A DNA stretch of 64,000 bases from Nitratireductor aestuarii. Lineage in GTDB: Bacteria > Pseudomonadota > Alphaproteobacteria > Rhizobiales > Rhizobiaceae. The notes below the pieces were generated by a model. It did not search any database, was not told where the DNA came from, and was given only the letters and a program-made list of their open reading frames with translations. This document shows, one piece after another, positions 1-8,538 of the stretch (position 1 is its first letter; every line of letters starts with the position of its first letter). A program made the position numbers and the translations under genes. Where the stretch lies: positions 248,001-312,000 of the forward strand of contig NZ_BMIF01000001.1 in assembly GCF_014641695.1 (NCBI RefSeq), written 5' to 3'.

Positions 1-1
1 G

Positions 2-292
2 CGAGATCCGAGCCTGAACTACTTTGGCGTTGATGCAAGCCAGCCGCTGAGCGTCTGGCGGGCCAAGGGCTGGATCCATCCGGACGATCCGCGCGGATGG
101 TTCCAGTGGTATTGCCGCTACTACATGGGCCGCCGCATCCCCGGCGAAGACCAGCGGCAGATCGGCCGGTGGCGAGCCATGCGCCGGCACATCGCCCAGA
201 TTCGCCAGAACTGCGAGCCGGGCGACCCATGGTGCCGCCCGCGCCAGCGCCAGGCACTGCTCCATTGGGCCTATGACACCCGCTCGCTGTGA
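2..292 (+). CDS. Conserved hypothetical protein, C-terminal part
   Basis: The gene enters from the left edge, so only the last 96 codons are present, ending in TGA at 290-292. The visible protein is rich in Trp, Tyr, Arg and Gln, with phrases such as FQWYCRYYMGRR and CRPRQRQALLHWAYD. I recall this Trp/Arg-rich ending from a family of uncharacterised proteins shared by bacteria and plants, but I cannot name a function. No membrane segment or signal is visible in the part present. It is convergent with the cupin gene on the minus strand, with only 8 bases between the two stop codons. Confidence 0.7.
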   Translation, partial: RDPSLNYFGVDASQPLSVWRAKGWIHPDDPRGWFQWYCRYYMGRRIPGEDQRQIGRWRAMRRHIAQIRQNCEPGDPWCRPRQRQALLHWAYDTRSL

Positions 293-300
293 ACCTCGAA

Positions 301-726
301 TTACTTCGCCCGAAGCAGCGTGTTTTCTACGTCGCCTTCCATCTGGTCGATCACGAGCAGCTTCACCACGTCGTCGCCAACGTTCTTGGCGTGGTGCCAC
401 TGGTCGATCATTTCGATGACGAAGTCACCGGTCTTGTAGACGTTGCTCTCGTTGGTCTCGGCGTTGGTCACCTGCAACGAGCCGGACTGGACCCACGCGT
501 AGCGGGCGAATGGATGTTTGTGGACGGGCAGGCCCGCCTGCGGCGCGATCTCGAAGGTGGAGAATACCACCCGGACGTTCTTCTGGGGCAGGGTGATGGG
601 CTGCCCGGAAGCAGTCTCGGTCTTGGTTGCAAGGGGTGTGACGGTCACCGCCTCCAGCGCAAAGGCGGTGGCGGTCGATGCTATGAAGGCAAGGCCAATG
701 GCCGCAAGTTTTGCTGAGCTTCGCAC
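301..726 (-). CDS. Secreted small cupin-domain protein
   Basis: This 141-residue protein begins with a Sec-type signal peptide (hydrophobic run at about residues 8-22, ending near AFA-LEA) and so is probably periplasmic. The rest fits a single cupin barrel: a metal-ligand-like HKH motif at about residues 69-71, then a Gly-containing turn, and a second motif with WHH near residue 110. The start is GTG at 726, chosen because a good ribosome site (GGGAGGAGA) lies just upstream. Substrate and reaction are unknown; single cupins of this size range from sensors to small dioxygenases. The gene appears monocistronic. Confidence 0.75.
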   Translation of the reverse strand: MRSSAKLAAIGLAFIASTATAFALEAVTVTPLATKTETASGQPITLPQKNVRVVFSTFEIAPQAGLPVHKHPFARYAWVQSGSLQVTNAETNESNVYKTGDFVIEMIDQWHHAKNVGDDVVKLLVIDQMEGDVENTLLRAK

Positions 727-835
727 TGAAATCTCCTCCCATCAAATGCGATGGCAAAGCATTATTCAATTGCGGAGCAGTGCGGAAGCGGGGTTGGCGC
801 GCGCGGCCAAAAAACTTTGCCAGCTCAAGGAAAAA

Positions 836-1261
836 TCAGGCGGTGGCGACCAGAACGGCACCTGCGGCGATGAGTGAGACGCCGGCCCAGCCCTGGATCG
901 AGAGGCGCTCGCCGAGGAAGATGGCGGCGAAGATTGCAACCAGCACGACGCTCAGCTTGTCGATCGGAGCGACCTGTCCGGCATCGCCAAGCTTCAGCGC
1001 CCGGAAATAGCAGAGCCAGGAGGCGCCGGTGGCGAGTGCCGAAAGCGTCAGAAACTGCCAGGTCTTGCCTGGAATGTTGGCGGGGTTCTGCCAGTTGCCG
1101 AAGGCAAGCACGATGATGAGCGTCATCGGCAGGATGATTGCAGTGCGGATGAACGTCGCCATGTCCGAATTGATGCCGGAGACACCGACCTTGGCGAAGA
1201 TGGCCGTCAACGCGGCGAAGGCGGCCGATAGAAGCGCCCAGAACTGCCATGACTGTACCAT
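836..1261 (-). CDS. EamA/DMT-family small membrane transporter
   Basis: This is a 141-residue integral membrane protein with four or five hydrophobic helices and a single EamA (drug/metabolite transporter) repeat. Classic DMT carriers have two repeats and about 300 residues, so this belongs to the half-size class (COG2510-like), which probably works as a dimer. The RAxxLPMTL region and the conserved end of the repeat (APIDKLSVVLVAIFAAIFLG) support the family. The ATG at 1261 is preceded by GGAGAG and is preferred over an upstream in-frame start that would add 43 non-hydrophobic residues. Substrate unknown. Confidence 0.8.
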   Translation of the reverse strand: MVQSWQFWALLSAAFAALTAIFAKVGVSGINSDMATFIRTAIILPMTLIIVLAFGNWQNPANIPGKTWQFLTLSALATGASWLCYFRALKLGDAGQVAPIDKLSVVLVAIFAAIFLGERLSIQGWAGVSLIAAGAVLVATA

Positions 1262-1592
1262 CTTGCTCTCCGTTGGACTCACCGTGTTTGGGCGGAGATG
1301 AGCGCGCGGCGGCGTCAAGGTCAACCGGATCAAGCGTCCGATGCCCCGCTTTCCGGAATGAACCTTGTAAAGTTGCCGTCCCGCCACCATATGCCGGATA
1401 GTGCTCGCGGGAGCGGCGAAGGTCCTTTCAGATAGATTGTGGGGTTCGTCGCTGGAGCGGGCGCATTTGTACCGATCGATGCGATGCTGACCACGGATGT
1501 ACTGGCAGCGGAGATAGCGTCTCGGTAGCGAAGGAAAGCGGGCACACTGGCCCGCTTTTTTGCTTTTTACATCATCAGCTGCGTTGAGACTG
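1262..1592. other. Intergenic stretch between transporter gene and dctM
   Basis: About 330 bases without a convincing gene. Short open frames exist on both strands, including a 30-codon plus-strand frame ending near 1530, but none has a convincing ribosome site. The only clear element is the hairpin at 1535-1561, listed separately. Confidence 0.5.
1535..1561 (-). terminator. Rho-independent terminator, probably after dctM
   Basis: AAAGCGGGC (1535-1543) pairs with GCCCGCTTT (1550-1558) around a six-base loop. The T run is stronger in the plus direction (1556-1561), but on the minus strand the hairpin is also followed by TTTCCTT and lies 32 bases past the dctM stop. It probably ends the dctPQM transcript and may work in both directions. 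Confidence 0.6.
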
Positions 1593-2885
1593 TCACATCG
1601 TCGACGGAAGCCACGTCGCGATCGATGGGAACATCGTCAGCAGGACGAGAAGCAGGATGATGATGCCGAAATAGGGGGCGACGCCACGAATAACCGTTGC
1701 GATGCCTGCCTTCGAGATCTGGTCCACCACATAGAGGTTGATCCCGACAGGTGGTGTTACCTGTCCCAGTTCGACCGCTACTACCAGAACGACACCGAAC
1801 CAGATGAGATCGATGTTGTATGCGTTGAGGATAGGCAGCAGCAGCGGCACCGTCATCACGATCATGCCGATCGAATCCACCAGACATCCGAGGACGATGT
1901 AGAAGAGCAGCATCGCCACCAGGAAGGCGATGACGTTCAGATCAAGCGAGATGACCCACTGCGTCAGCTGCTGGGTGATGCCGGCCGTCTGGATGGCGTA
2001 GTTGAAGATGAACGCGCCGATGACGATGAAGAGGATCGAAGAGCTGATGAGGATGGTGTTCATCAACGCCTGACCGAAGGCGCGCAAGGGTGGGCGGCCG
2101 ACAAACCATGCAATGACCGCGGCGAGGAAAGCGCCGACGCCTGCAGCTTCGGTAGGCGTTGCAATTCCCATGAAGATCGCCCCTAGAATGACGACCATGA
2201 GGCCCAGCATCGGAGAAACGTTCTTCAATCCGATCCAGAACCATCCCTTCTCCGCCGGCGGCATCTTGGGTGCAAGGCTTGGATTGATCATGCAGCGTAT
2301 GGCGATGTAGGCCATGAACATGCCGGTAAGCAGAAGCCCTGGAACCATGCCCGCCGCAAAAAGCCTGGCGACCGAAAGCTCCGAGAAGGTGGCATAGATG
2401 ATCATGACGATCGACGGTGGGATCAGAATTCCCAGTGTCCCGCCTGCAGCGATCGATCCACAGGCCATGGAGAGGTCGTAGCCATCCTTGCGCTGGCGCG
2501 GGATAGCAACGCCGCCGATGGCGGCTGCCGTCGCCACGCTCGATCCGCTGATGGCAGCAAAGAGCGCGCAGCTCGCGATATTGGTCTGCAGCAGACCCCC
2601 GGGCGCCTTGCGGATGAACTGAGACATGCCGGCATAATAGGAGTCGCTCATCCCCGAGCGCAGCATGAACTCTGCCATCAGGACGAACAGGGGGAGGGAG
2701 CTGAGAGATGCGTTGTTGATGCTTCCCCAGATGATGAAGGTCACCGCATTCAGCGAGTTGAAGCCCTCATTGAGGAGGAGCGTCAGAACACCTGCGAGCC
2801 CCACTGAAACGGCAATCGGCATCCCGGCGAGAAGCAGAGAGATCGAGACGATCATTCCAAGCGAAACCGTAATGATTTCGTACAT
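1593..2885 (-). CDS. dctM: TRAP transporter large permease subunit (DctM)
   Basis: This 430-residue protein is hydrophobic throughout, with about 12 membrane segments, and has the length and signature stretches of TRAP large permeases. Examples are the SGSSVATAAAIGGVAIP region and the GILIPPSIVMIIYATFSELS loop. DctM forms the sodium-driven transport channel together with DctQ and takes substrate from the periplasmic binding protein. The gene starts 6 bases after the dctQ stop, so the two are probably translationally coupled. The transported compound cannot be read from the sequence. Confidence 0.93.
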   Translation of the reverse strand: MYEIITVSLGMIVSISLLLAGMPIAVSVGLAGVLTLLLNEGFNSLNAVTFIIWGSINNASLSSLPLFVLMAEFMLRSGMSDSYYAGMSQFIRKAPGGLLQTNIASCALFAAISGSSVATAAAIGGVAIPRQRKDGYDLSMACGSIAAGGTLGILIPPSIVMIIYATFSELSVARLFAAGMVPGLLLTGMFMAYIAIRCMINPSLAPKMPPAEKGWFWIGLKNVSPMLGLMVVILGAIFMGIATPTEAAGVGAFLAAVIAWFVGRPPLRAFGQALMNTILISSSILFIVIGAFIFNYAIQTAGITQQLTQWVISLDLNVIAFLVAMLLFYIVLGCLVDSIGMIVMTVPLLLPILNAYNIDLIWFGVVLVVAVELGQVTPPVGINLYVVDQISKAGIATVIRGVAPYFGIIILLLVLLTMFPSIATWLPSTM

Positions 2886-2891
2886 GCGGCT

Positions 2892-3416
2892 TTACTCCAC
2901 TTCGCGGATGGCGAGTTCTGCGCCAGGATCTGGGACCTTGATCGGATCCGGAATGATCAGTTTTCTGATCATGACCAGGCAAAGAAGGGTTATGCCTATC
3001 GGCAGGAGCATCTGGGGGATCCAGAGCGGGGTCCTCATGACGCTCGCTGCCGTCAGGTCCCGCTGGATCGATTTCATCAGCAGCTGGATCACGTACCAGT
3101 CGATCAGGATGCAATAGGCGATCGAGACGAGGCCGTAGACGAACTCCACCCTCCGGCGGAGGTGAGGACCCATGCGTGAAATGAAGAAATCGACCGTGAG
3201 CAGTGCATTCTTCTCGCGGCAGTAAGGCAGGCCGAGTGCCATGATCGCCAGCACCATGTACCCGGAAAATTCTTCGATGAGATAGAGCGTGGACGAGAAC
3301 ACGGATCGAAGAATGACCTCAATGACGATCAGAACGCTCATGCCCGCGATCGCCACGCAGGCGAGTATCGCGCAGAATAGGACCAGCCAGTCCAGGGCAG
3401 CATTAAGCGCGCGCAT
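2892..3416 (-). CDS. dctQ: TRAP transporter small permease subunit (DctQ)
   Basis: The protein has 174 residues and four predicted membrane helices, as expected for the small TRAP permease. The middle carries the family pattern of an EE(F/Y)SGY helix (IEEFSGYMVLAIMALGLPYC) followed by a basic REK segment. It pairs with DctM in the inner membrane. It lies between dctP (74 bases upstream) and dctM in one minus-strand operon. Confidence 0.92.
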   Translation of the reverse strand: MRALNAALDWLVLFCAILACVAIAGMSVLIVIEVILRSVFSSTLYLIEEFSGYMVLAIMALGLPYCREKNALLTVDFFISRMGPHLRRRVEFVYGLVSIAYCILIDWYVIQLLMKSIQRDLTAASVMRTPLWIPQMLLPIGITLLCLVMIRKLIIPDPIKVPDPGAELAIREVE

Positions 3417-3490
3417 ATGGCTTCCTTTTCTCAGAATTACGTGCGGAAATGGCCGCGGCAGGGACGCCGCGGCACTTGACGGCTATGCGC

Positions 3491-4504
3491 CTACTTGTGC
3501 CCGAGGTGCGCCTTCAGTTTCTGAAGGATATCCTCGGCTTCAGGACCGCGCTCTTTCGCCCATTGATCCCAGACGGGGGACATGATTTCCCTGATCTGGG
3601 CGAGCGAGTCAGGATTTGCCGGCGAGATGACCCAGCCGTCCTTCTCCTGGAATTCGTTCATGGCGACCGAGTTATCCTCCTCCTGGGAGCTGATGATCCA
3701 TTTGCGGGTCTCGTCAACGAACTCCTGGAACTGGCTCTGCTGTTCCGATGTCAGGCTTTCCCACCGGTCCTTGTTCATGAGGATGTAGCTCACCGTCACA
3801 TAGACGGCGTCCTGGGTGCCGGAGCCGAAGAAGTCTCGCCAGAGCCTTCCGCCGGCCGCATAGGCGGTCACGACATATTCTACAGTTCCGCGCTGCAGCG
3901 CCGCCGACACGTCGGGTGTGGGCAGGGTAACGGGGATCGCCCCGATTGCCTTAGCAAGTTCAGCCACCTCAGGATTGCTGACGCGGATCGTCCGGCCCTT
4001 CAGGTCCGAGAACGAGTTCAGCGGCGGAGCCTTCTTCGAGCCGAGAATGACCTGCGGCGGATAATGGTACACACCGAAGACCTTGATATTGCGCTTGTCG
4101 AACTCCGCCTCGATCATCGGCTTCAGGAAAGGCCAGCCGTTTTCGTCGTAATCCGCGTTGCTGGAGAACATGCCGGGCAGGATGCCGACCGAAGCGAGCG
4201 GAACGTAGCCAGAGACCGTCGAACTCGAACCGAAATCCAGAACGCCGTCGCTGATGGCGGGAGCGATCGAGTTGGCATCGATCGGCAGGGACCCGCCGAC
4301 GTTGCAGGTCATGTTGACTTCGCCGTTGGTGATTTCCTTGAGCTTCTCGGCCATCTTCTTCAGGCCGGCGTTGACAGGGCTCGCCGGGGCCGCCTGGTAT
4401 GTGTAGCACTTCCACTCGGCTGCGGCTGCCGGCCCCGCTACGGCTACCGCACCCGCGATCGCCAGGGTCATCGAAACTTTACGCAGGAAAGAATATTCGG
4501 ACAC
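3491..4504 (-). CDS. dctP: TRAP transporter solute-binding protein (DctP family)
   Basis: This 337-residue periplasmic binding protein has an N-terminal signal peptide with a hydrophobic core at about residues 11-28 and a cleavage zone near GPAAAA-EW. Family features include the DLKGRTIRV region, where an Arg normally clamps the substrate carboxylate, and a LWRDFFG / Y-V-S-Y-I-L-M-N-K segment near residue 225. The GTG start at 4504 is chosen because GGGAGGAG lies immediately upstream; a longer frame adds only eight residues. First gene of dctP-dctQ-dctM. The substrate is unknown; an organic acid is the usual case. Confidence 0.9.
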   Translation of the reverse strand: MSEYSFLRKVSMTLAIAGAVAVAGPAAAAEWKCYTYQAAPASPVNAGLKKMAEKLKEITNGEVNMTCNVGGSLPIDANSIAPAISDGVLDFGSSSTVSGYVPLASVGILPGMFSSNADYDENGWPFLKPMIEAEFDKRNIKVFGVYHYPPQVILGSKKAPPLNSFSDLKGRTIRVSNPEVAELAKAIGAIPVTLPTPDVSAALQRGTVEYVVTAYAAGGRLWRDFFGSGTQDAVYVTVSYILMNKDRWESLTSEQQSQFQEFVDETRKWIISSQEEDNSVAMNEFQEKDGWVISPANPDSLAQIREIMSPVWDQWAKERGPEAEDILQKLKAHLGHK

Positions 4505-4760
4505 AGGCTCCTCCCTAGTTGTCCTCACATCGCGCGCCCGCAGGCTGAACCAACTCCGGATGCGTAGAAGCGCGATTCAATCACATGTGAAGCCTAACGA
4601 TTTGCCGTTTGCCAGCATCGTGTTCTTCTCATTCGTTTCGAAGGATGAAACAGCGTTCCGCGTTTGGAGTACGTCTGTTGCTCGAGGCGGGCGTCCGGAT
4701 ATCATGAGCCAGCCTTCAAAGACGCAGGATGCGCCGGTAACGGATCGAAGAGGTGGTGCG

Positions 4761-5534
4761 GTGAAAATCGACGAAATTCTAAATCAGGGGTGGCAGCACT
4801 TCAATCTGTCGCTCGACAACAAGATTCTGACTGTGCAGCTCGACACCAAGGGTTTCGAGCGCAATGACTTCGACGCGTCGGTGATTGATGAACTGCGGCA
4901 GCTAGGCGTCCTCCTTCACCGCAACATCGACATCAACGTGGTCCTGCTTTGCGGGCGCAGCGATGTGTTCTCGTTTGGAAGCGACCCCAAAGCTTTCAAA
5001 CTGCGCTTCAGCCCGGAAACGATGTTGGAGCGGCGACACGACGTCATGCCAGGCGCCGACATGGCGGAGGCCTGGAGCAAGATCGAGGCAATCACGATCG
5101 CTGCCATCGACGGACGCTGCAGAGGTGCGGCGAGCGTCCTTTCGGTCGCCTGCGACTTCAGGATCATGGGCGAAGGCGTAGAGTTCTTCTTCCCCGAGGT
5201 GCCAAACGGGATGATCCTGGGATGGGGCGCCATCCCGCGCCTCGTTGAGCTGGCGGGACCGTCCCGTACCAAGCAGATGATCCTGTTCGGAGAATTCCTG
5301 AGTGCGACGATCTGCGAGAAATGGGGGCTAGCCGATGAAATCGCGCCCGCCGGCGAGTCTCATATTGTTGCCCAACGCTGGGCCGAGAAGGTGACGAACC
5401 TGCCACCCCTTGCGGTGCGCATGACTAAGGAGGCGATCGACACATACAGCACCGCGCTGCATGCCTCGGCTGCCGTTGCGGATCGCAACAGGTACCTCGT
5501 GGCGGGGCATATACGCGCTGGACTGTTGAAGTAA
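4761..5534 (+). CDS. Enoyl-CoA hydratase/isomerase (crotonase) family protein
   Basis: The protein has 257 residues and a crotonase fold, with a substrate-pocket stretch (SFGSDPKAF), an oxyanion-hole region (AAIDGRCRGAASVLSVACDFRI) and the FFFPEVPNGMILGWGAIPRL segment. Of the two catalytic Glu residues of true hydratases, the one in the GGGCELAM-type motif is replaced (GAASVLSV), while the PEV Glu is kept. This fits an isomerase or other crotonase activity better than a standard hydratase. The GTG start at 4761 has a good ribosome site (GAAGAGGTGG); ATG at 4704 is an alternative. The gene is divergent from the TRAP operon, so its substrate may be related to the imported compound, which is only inference. 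Confidence 0.8.
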   Translation: MKIDEILNQGWQHFNLSLDNKILTVQLDTKGFERNDFDASVIDELRQLGVLLHRNIDINVVLLCGRSDVFSFGSDPKAFKLRFSPETMLERRHDVMPGADMAEAWSKIEAITIAAIDGRCRGAASVLSVACDFRIMGEGVEFFFPEVPNGMILGWGAIPRLVELAGPSRTKQMILFGEFLSATICEKWGLADEIAPAGESHIVAQRWAEKVTNLPPLAVRMTKEAIDTYSTALHASAAVADRNRYLVAGHIRAGLLK

Positions 5535-5548
5535 GAGGCGGAGGGCGG

Positions 5549-5577
5549 CCTTCCATGGTTCAGTCAACCATGGAAGG
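5549..5577. terminator. Bidirectional hairpin terminator
   Basis: A perfect 12-bp stem (CCTTCCATGGTT with its complement at 5566-5577) with a five-base loop lies between the convergent crotonase and copper-chaperone genes. T-rich sequence follows on the plus side (CTTTGAACTGTTCT). It probably ends transcription from both directions. Confidence 0.7.
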
Positions 5578-5594
5578 CTTTGAACTGTTCTAGT

Positions 5595-6077
5595 CTAGTG
5601 ATGGGAATGTTGAGGCGCGGCTGCTGCCGGAGCGCGGGCGGCCTCGACCGCCAGTTCCACATCAATCGAACCAGCCTTCTCGAAGGTCAGCGTCAGCGGA
5701 ACGCGCTCGCCCTCAGTCATGGGCTGCTTGAGATCGATCAGCATCAGGTGGAAACCGCCGGGTGCGAGTTCGACCGTCTCGCCAGCCTTGATCTCGATCC
5801 CGTCGGCGAGCGGGCGCATCATCATCACGCCGTCCTTCATTTCCATCGCATGAACCTCGACCCGATCGGCAATCGGCGACGCGACCGCCACAAGCCGGTC
5901 GTCCGCCGTTCCTTCATTGGTGAGCTTGAGGTAGCCGCCGCCGACCTTCGCGGCAGGCAGGGTGGCGCGGGACCATGGATGGCCGATTTCGATCTCGCCC
6001 ACCTTGTATTCGTGGGCGAAGGCTGTGTGGCTGGCAAAGAACGTAGCGGCGGCAAGGGCCAGAGCTGCAAATTTCAT
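5595..6077 (-). CDS. Periplasmic copper chaperone PCu(A)C
   Basis: This is a 160-residue secreted protein with a signal peptide at residues 1-21 (ending AFA-HEY). It carries the PCu(A)C copper ligands: His76 with Met78, Met87, then His110 and Met112 in a PGGFHLML segment. These proteins bind Cu(I) in the periplasm and deliver it to cytochrome c oxidase assembly factors. The tail is rich in Ala, Pro and His (PQHSHH), possibly an extra metal-binding extension. The ATG at 6077 follows GGAGA; an upstream extension of 46 residues lacks a signal peptide and is rejected. Last gene of a three-gene minus-strand run. Confidence 0.92.
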   Translation of the reverse strand: MKFAALALAAATFFASHTAFAHEYKVGEIEIGHPWSRATLPAAKVGGGYLKLTNEGTADDRLVAVASPIADRVEVHAMEMKDGVMMMRPLADGIEIKAGETVELAPGGFHLMLIDLKQPMTEGERVPLTLTFEKAGSIDVELAVEAARAPAAAAPQHSHH

Positions 6078-6127
6078 GTTAATCTCCGTAATTCCAGTAT
6101 GTGCGCTAGGCACGGCATGTGTGGAAC

Positions 6128-6526
6128 TTAGGCGGAGAGGGCAGGCGGCGCGCGCGCTTCGCCAGCAAGGCCGAGATCGCTGGGTGCGGCAAGATCTGCT
6201 GCGATTGCCGCCCACAAGAAAACGGTCTGCTGCAAGGTGGCTGGAAGTGCGGCAGCCTCGGGGAGATCTGCGGGACCAGCGGCACAGGCAAGCTGGCAGA
6301 GCGACGAGCAGCAGTCGTGGGCAAACCCAGCGAGCGGATGCGCAATGTCAGAATAGTCTTCGCCACTGGGTGCGCAGATGATGAAAGTGGGCCCCAGCTC
6401 ATGAGCTGCCATCGAGCTCTTGGCGTAGGCCGACACTGCACCTTGCAGAAGTAGCATATAGGAGATCAACGCGGCTAGCAGCCACGCCATCAAACGATCC
6501 TGCCTTATGCTTCTGAGCTTCTGCAT
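6128..6526 (-). CDS. DUF2946-like membrane-anchored protein, copper-gene neighbour
   Basis: The protein has 132 residues with one hydrophobic segment at about residues 13-35 (a signal anchor or uncleaved signal peptide) and a Cys-rich stretch in the middle (HDCCSSLCQLACAAG, about residues 69-83). The overall pattern matches the DUF2946 family, which often sits beside copper uptake or copper chaperone genes. A metal-related periplasmic role is plausible, since the PCu(A)C gene starts only 50 bases after its stop, but the biochemical function is unknown. Confidence 0.65.
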   Translation of the reverse strand: MQKLRSIRQDRLMAWLLAALISYMLLLQGAVSAYAKSSMAAHELGPTFIICAPSGEDYSDIAHPLAGFAHDCCSSLCQLACAAGPADLPEAAALPATLQQTVFLWAAIAADLAAPSDLGLAGEARAPPALSA

Positions 6527-6565
6527 GGATTGCTCATGGCACCGAACGCGAGGAAAGTCACCCGT

Positions 6566-7786
6566 CTACTTCGACACAGCCGTGTTTTCGATAGAGGCTG
6601 TCAGTCTTCGAGAGAAGTCATTTCCATTCGCCTGGACGAAAACCTCATCGAGGCCGAGCCAGCTGGCCATTCTGTTGAGTGCTTCAGCAAGGCGATCCGC
6701 AGTCTCCTCCGGAGCAACATCTTCATTCGAGACACCTTGTACGCGCAGGACACGAGCCTTCCGGTCCGCCTTGAGGTCGACGCGGGCGACCAGCCGGTCG
6801 CCGAGCAGGAACGGAAACACATAATAGCCGTGCTCGCGTTTTTCGGCCGGTGTGTAGATCTCGAGCCGATAGCGGAAACCAAACAGCCGCTCGACGCGGG
6901 ACCTCTCCCAGATCAGCGGATCGAACGGGGCGAGCAGGGCGGAAGCATTCACCCGGCGCGGCATGCGGGCATCGCGGTGGAGTAGCCCCGGTTGCGGCCA
7001 GCCCTCCACCTTCACCGGCATCAGCACACCGTCCTCTACCAACTCGTCGATGCGTGAATAGGCAACGGCAGGGCTCAGGCGAAAATAGTCGCGCAGGTCG
7101 CTGCGCGTGGCGACGCCCATGGCGCGTGCGGCGATCTCCAGGAGTTGCCGATGGGCCTCATGCGGCTCCGGAGTCGGCGTATGGAGTACAGCGGCGGGGA
7201 AGACGCGGTCCGGAATGTCGTAGCGCCGCTCGAAGTTTGGCCCACGCGAGTGCGTGGTGATCAGGCCAGCCCAGAACAGCCATTCGAGCGCATGCTTGGC
7301 GTCGCTCCACTCCCACCAGCCTGACGCTCCGCGATGGCCGTCGATATCGGAAGCGGTGAGGGGGCCTCTCCGCTCCACCTCGGCCAGCACCTTGTTGATG
7401 AAGTCGCGCTTTTCTGTCCCGAACGTCGCGAGCCTCCGATAGATGCCGCGGCCCTCGCGGGCTTCGGCCATGCGCCAGCGCAACAATGGCTGTACCTCGA
7501 CCGGAAGGAGCGAGGCCTCGTGCGCCCAATATTCGAAGCCGAGGCGTGGCGCACGCGACAATGCCCGGTCAAGGAGTTCTGTTGGGTAGGGGCCGGTTCG
7601 CGAGAACATGGGCATGTAGTGGGCGCGGGTGACCACATTCACCGAATCGATCTGGAACAGACCGAGCCGCCGCAGCACGCGGGGGAGGTGCTGGCGGCTG
7701 ACGGATCCCGGTCGCCGCTCCGCAAATCCCTGCGCGGCCAGAGCGATCCTCCGGGCCTGTGGCAAACCGATGGTGTCGATCGTCAA
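6566..7786 (-). CDS. Winged-helix DNA glycosylase, YcaQ/AlkX family
   Basis: The 406-residue length and HTH_42 fold match the YcaQ/AlkX group of bacterial DNA glycosylases, which unhook interstrand crosslinks and bulky alkyl adducts. The catalytic QxD motif is visible as Gln45-Ile-Asp47 in the GLFQIDSVN segment. Other family features are the EYWAHEASLLP block near residue 110 and the C-terminal ALLAPFDPLIWERSRVERLFGFRY block. The TTG start at 7786 is chosen because GGGAGAG sits six bases upstream. Its stop is 39 bases before the DUF2946 gene, so the three minus-strand genes may share a transcript although their functions look unrelated. Confidence 0.85.
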   Translation of the reverse strand: MTIDTIGLPQARRIALAAQGFAERRPGSVSRQHLPRVLRRLGLFQIDSVNVVTRAHYMPMFSRTGPYPTELLDRALSRAPRLGFEYWAHEASLLPVEVQPLLRWRMAEAREGRGIYRRLATFGTEKRDFINKVLAEVERRGPLTASDIDGHRGASGWWEWSDAKHALEWLFWAGLITTHSRGPNFERRYDIPDRVFPAAVLHTPTPEPHEAHRQLLEIAARAMGVATRSDLRDYFRLSPAVAYSRIDELVEDGVLMPVKVEGWPQPGLLHRDARMPRRVNASALLAPFDPLIWERSRVERLFGFRYRLEIYTPAEKREHGYYVFPFLLGDRLVARVDLKADRKARVLRVQGVSNEDVAPEETADRLAEALNRMASWLGLDEVFVQANGNDFSRRLTASIENTAVSK

Positions 7787-8172
7787 GCGCGACTCTCCCA
7801 CTGCTTTTGCCCCCAATTTATGGCATGGTAATTCAGACCCTGGAAATGCTCCGTTATGATCTATATATGCGGTGCATAACCTCATGCCGCTCCCAAAAAA
7901 TAACAAGAACGTAATAACCCACTGATTCATCGTTACTTTCGGCCAAGGGAGCGTTCTCCCCAGCAGGGGAAGGGCCGAAAATCAATCCTGTGAGACGGGG
8001 TGCCGGTAGGCGAAGTATCTAGTCGACTTGATAATGTTGGACTTGCTTCCTCGAACTGCCTGCGCTAACCGTCGCCGCGTTGCAACATGGGCTTGGCTCC
8101 ATCTGGCATTTCGTGCTGGCGAGCGACGTGCCCTGTACGGAACCTGCCGGGCAGGTAACGGAAAGTCGGACA
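7787..8172. promoter_or_regulatory. Divergent promoter region and long nuo leader
   Basis: About 386 bases separate the glycosylase gene (minus) from nuoA (plus), and the promoter for the whole nuo operon should be here. No textbook -35/-10 pair could be placed with confidence. The clearest structure is a branched hairpin at 7937-7980: TTTCGGCC pairs with GGCCGAAA and encloses smaller GC-rich stems. It could be part of the nuo leader or an upstream stop signal. Confidence 0.4.
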
Positions 8173-8538
8173 ATGAACGAGCTCCTGAGTTCATATTTAC
8201 CCATCGTGATTTTCATCGGAGTGTCGCTCCTCATCGGCTGCGCACTGCTGGTAGCTCCATTCCTGATTGCCTATCGCAATCCGGATCCGGAGAAGCTGTC
8301 GGCGTACGAGTGCGGTTTCAACGCCTTTGATGACGCCCGCATGAAGTTCGATGTGCGGTTCTACCTGGTCGCCATCCTGTTCATCATCTTCGATCTTGAG
8401 GTGGTGTTTCTGTTCCCGTGGGCCGTATCTTTCGGCTCCATCGGCATGTTCGGCTTCTGGGCCATGATGATCTTCCTCGGCGTCCTGACCGTCGGGTTCA
8501 TTTACGAATGGAAGAAGGGGGCTCTCGAATGGGATTGA
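8173..8538 (+). CDS. nuoA: NADH-quinone oxidoreductase subunit A
   Basis: NuoA is a small membrane subunit of respiratory complex I. This copy has 121 residues and three hydrophobic helices. It shows the family hallmarks [24 protein letters not shown] in the loop after helix 1 and [12 protein letters not shown] in helix 2, whose acidic residues belong to the quinone-side proton path. The ATG at 8173 gives the usual length. It is the first gene of the nuo operon and overlaps nuoB by 10 bases. Confidence 0.97.
   Translation: MNELLSSYLPIVIFIGVSLLIGCALLVAPFLIAYRNPDPEKLSAYECGFNAFDDARMKFDVRFYLVAILFIIFDLEVVFLFPWAVSFGSIGMFGFWAMMIFLGVLTVGFIYEWKKGALEWD

Noticed and set aside
1436-1530. A short plus-strand frame (about 30 codons) ahead of the hairpin at 1535
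   Set aside because: No ribosome site, a stop directly upstream and no recognisable family; the hairpin is better explained as the end of the dctPQM transcript.
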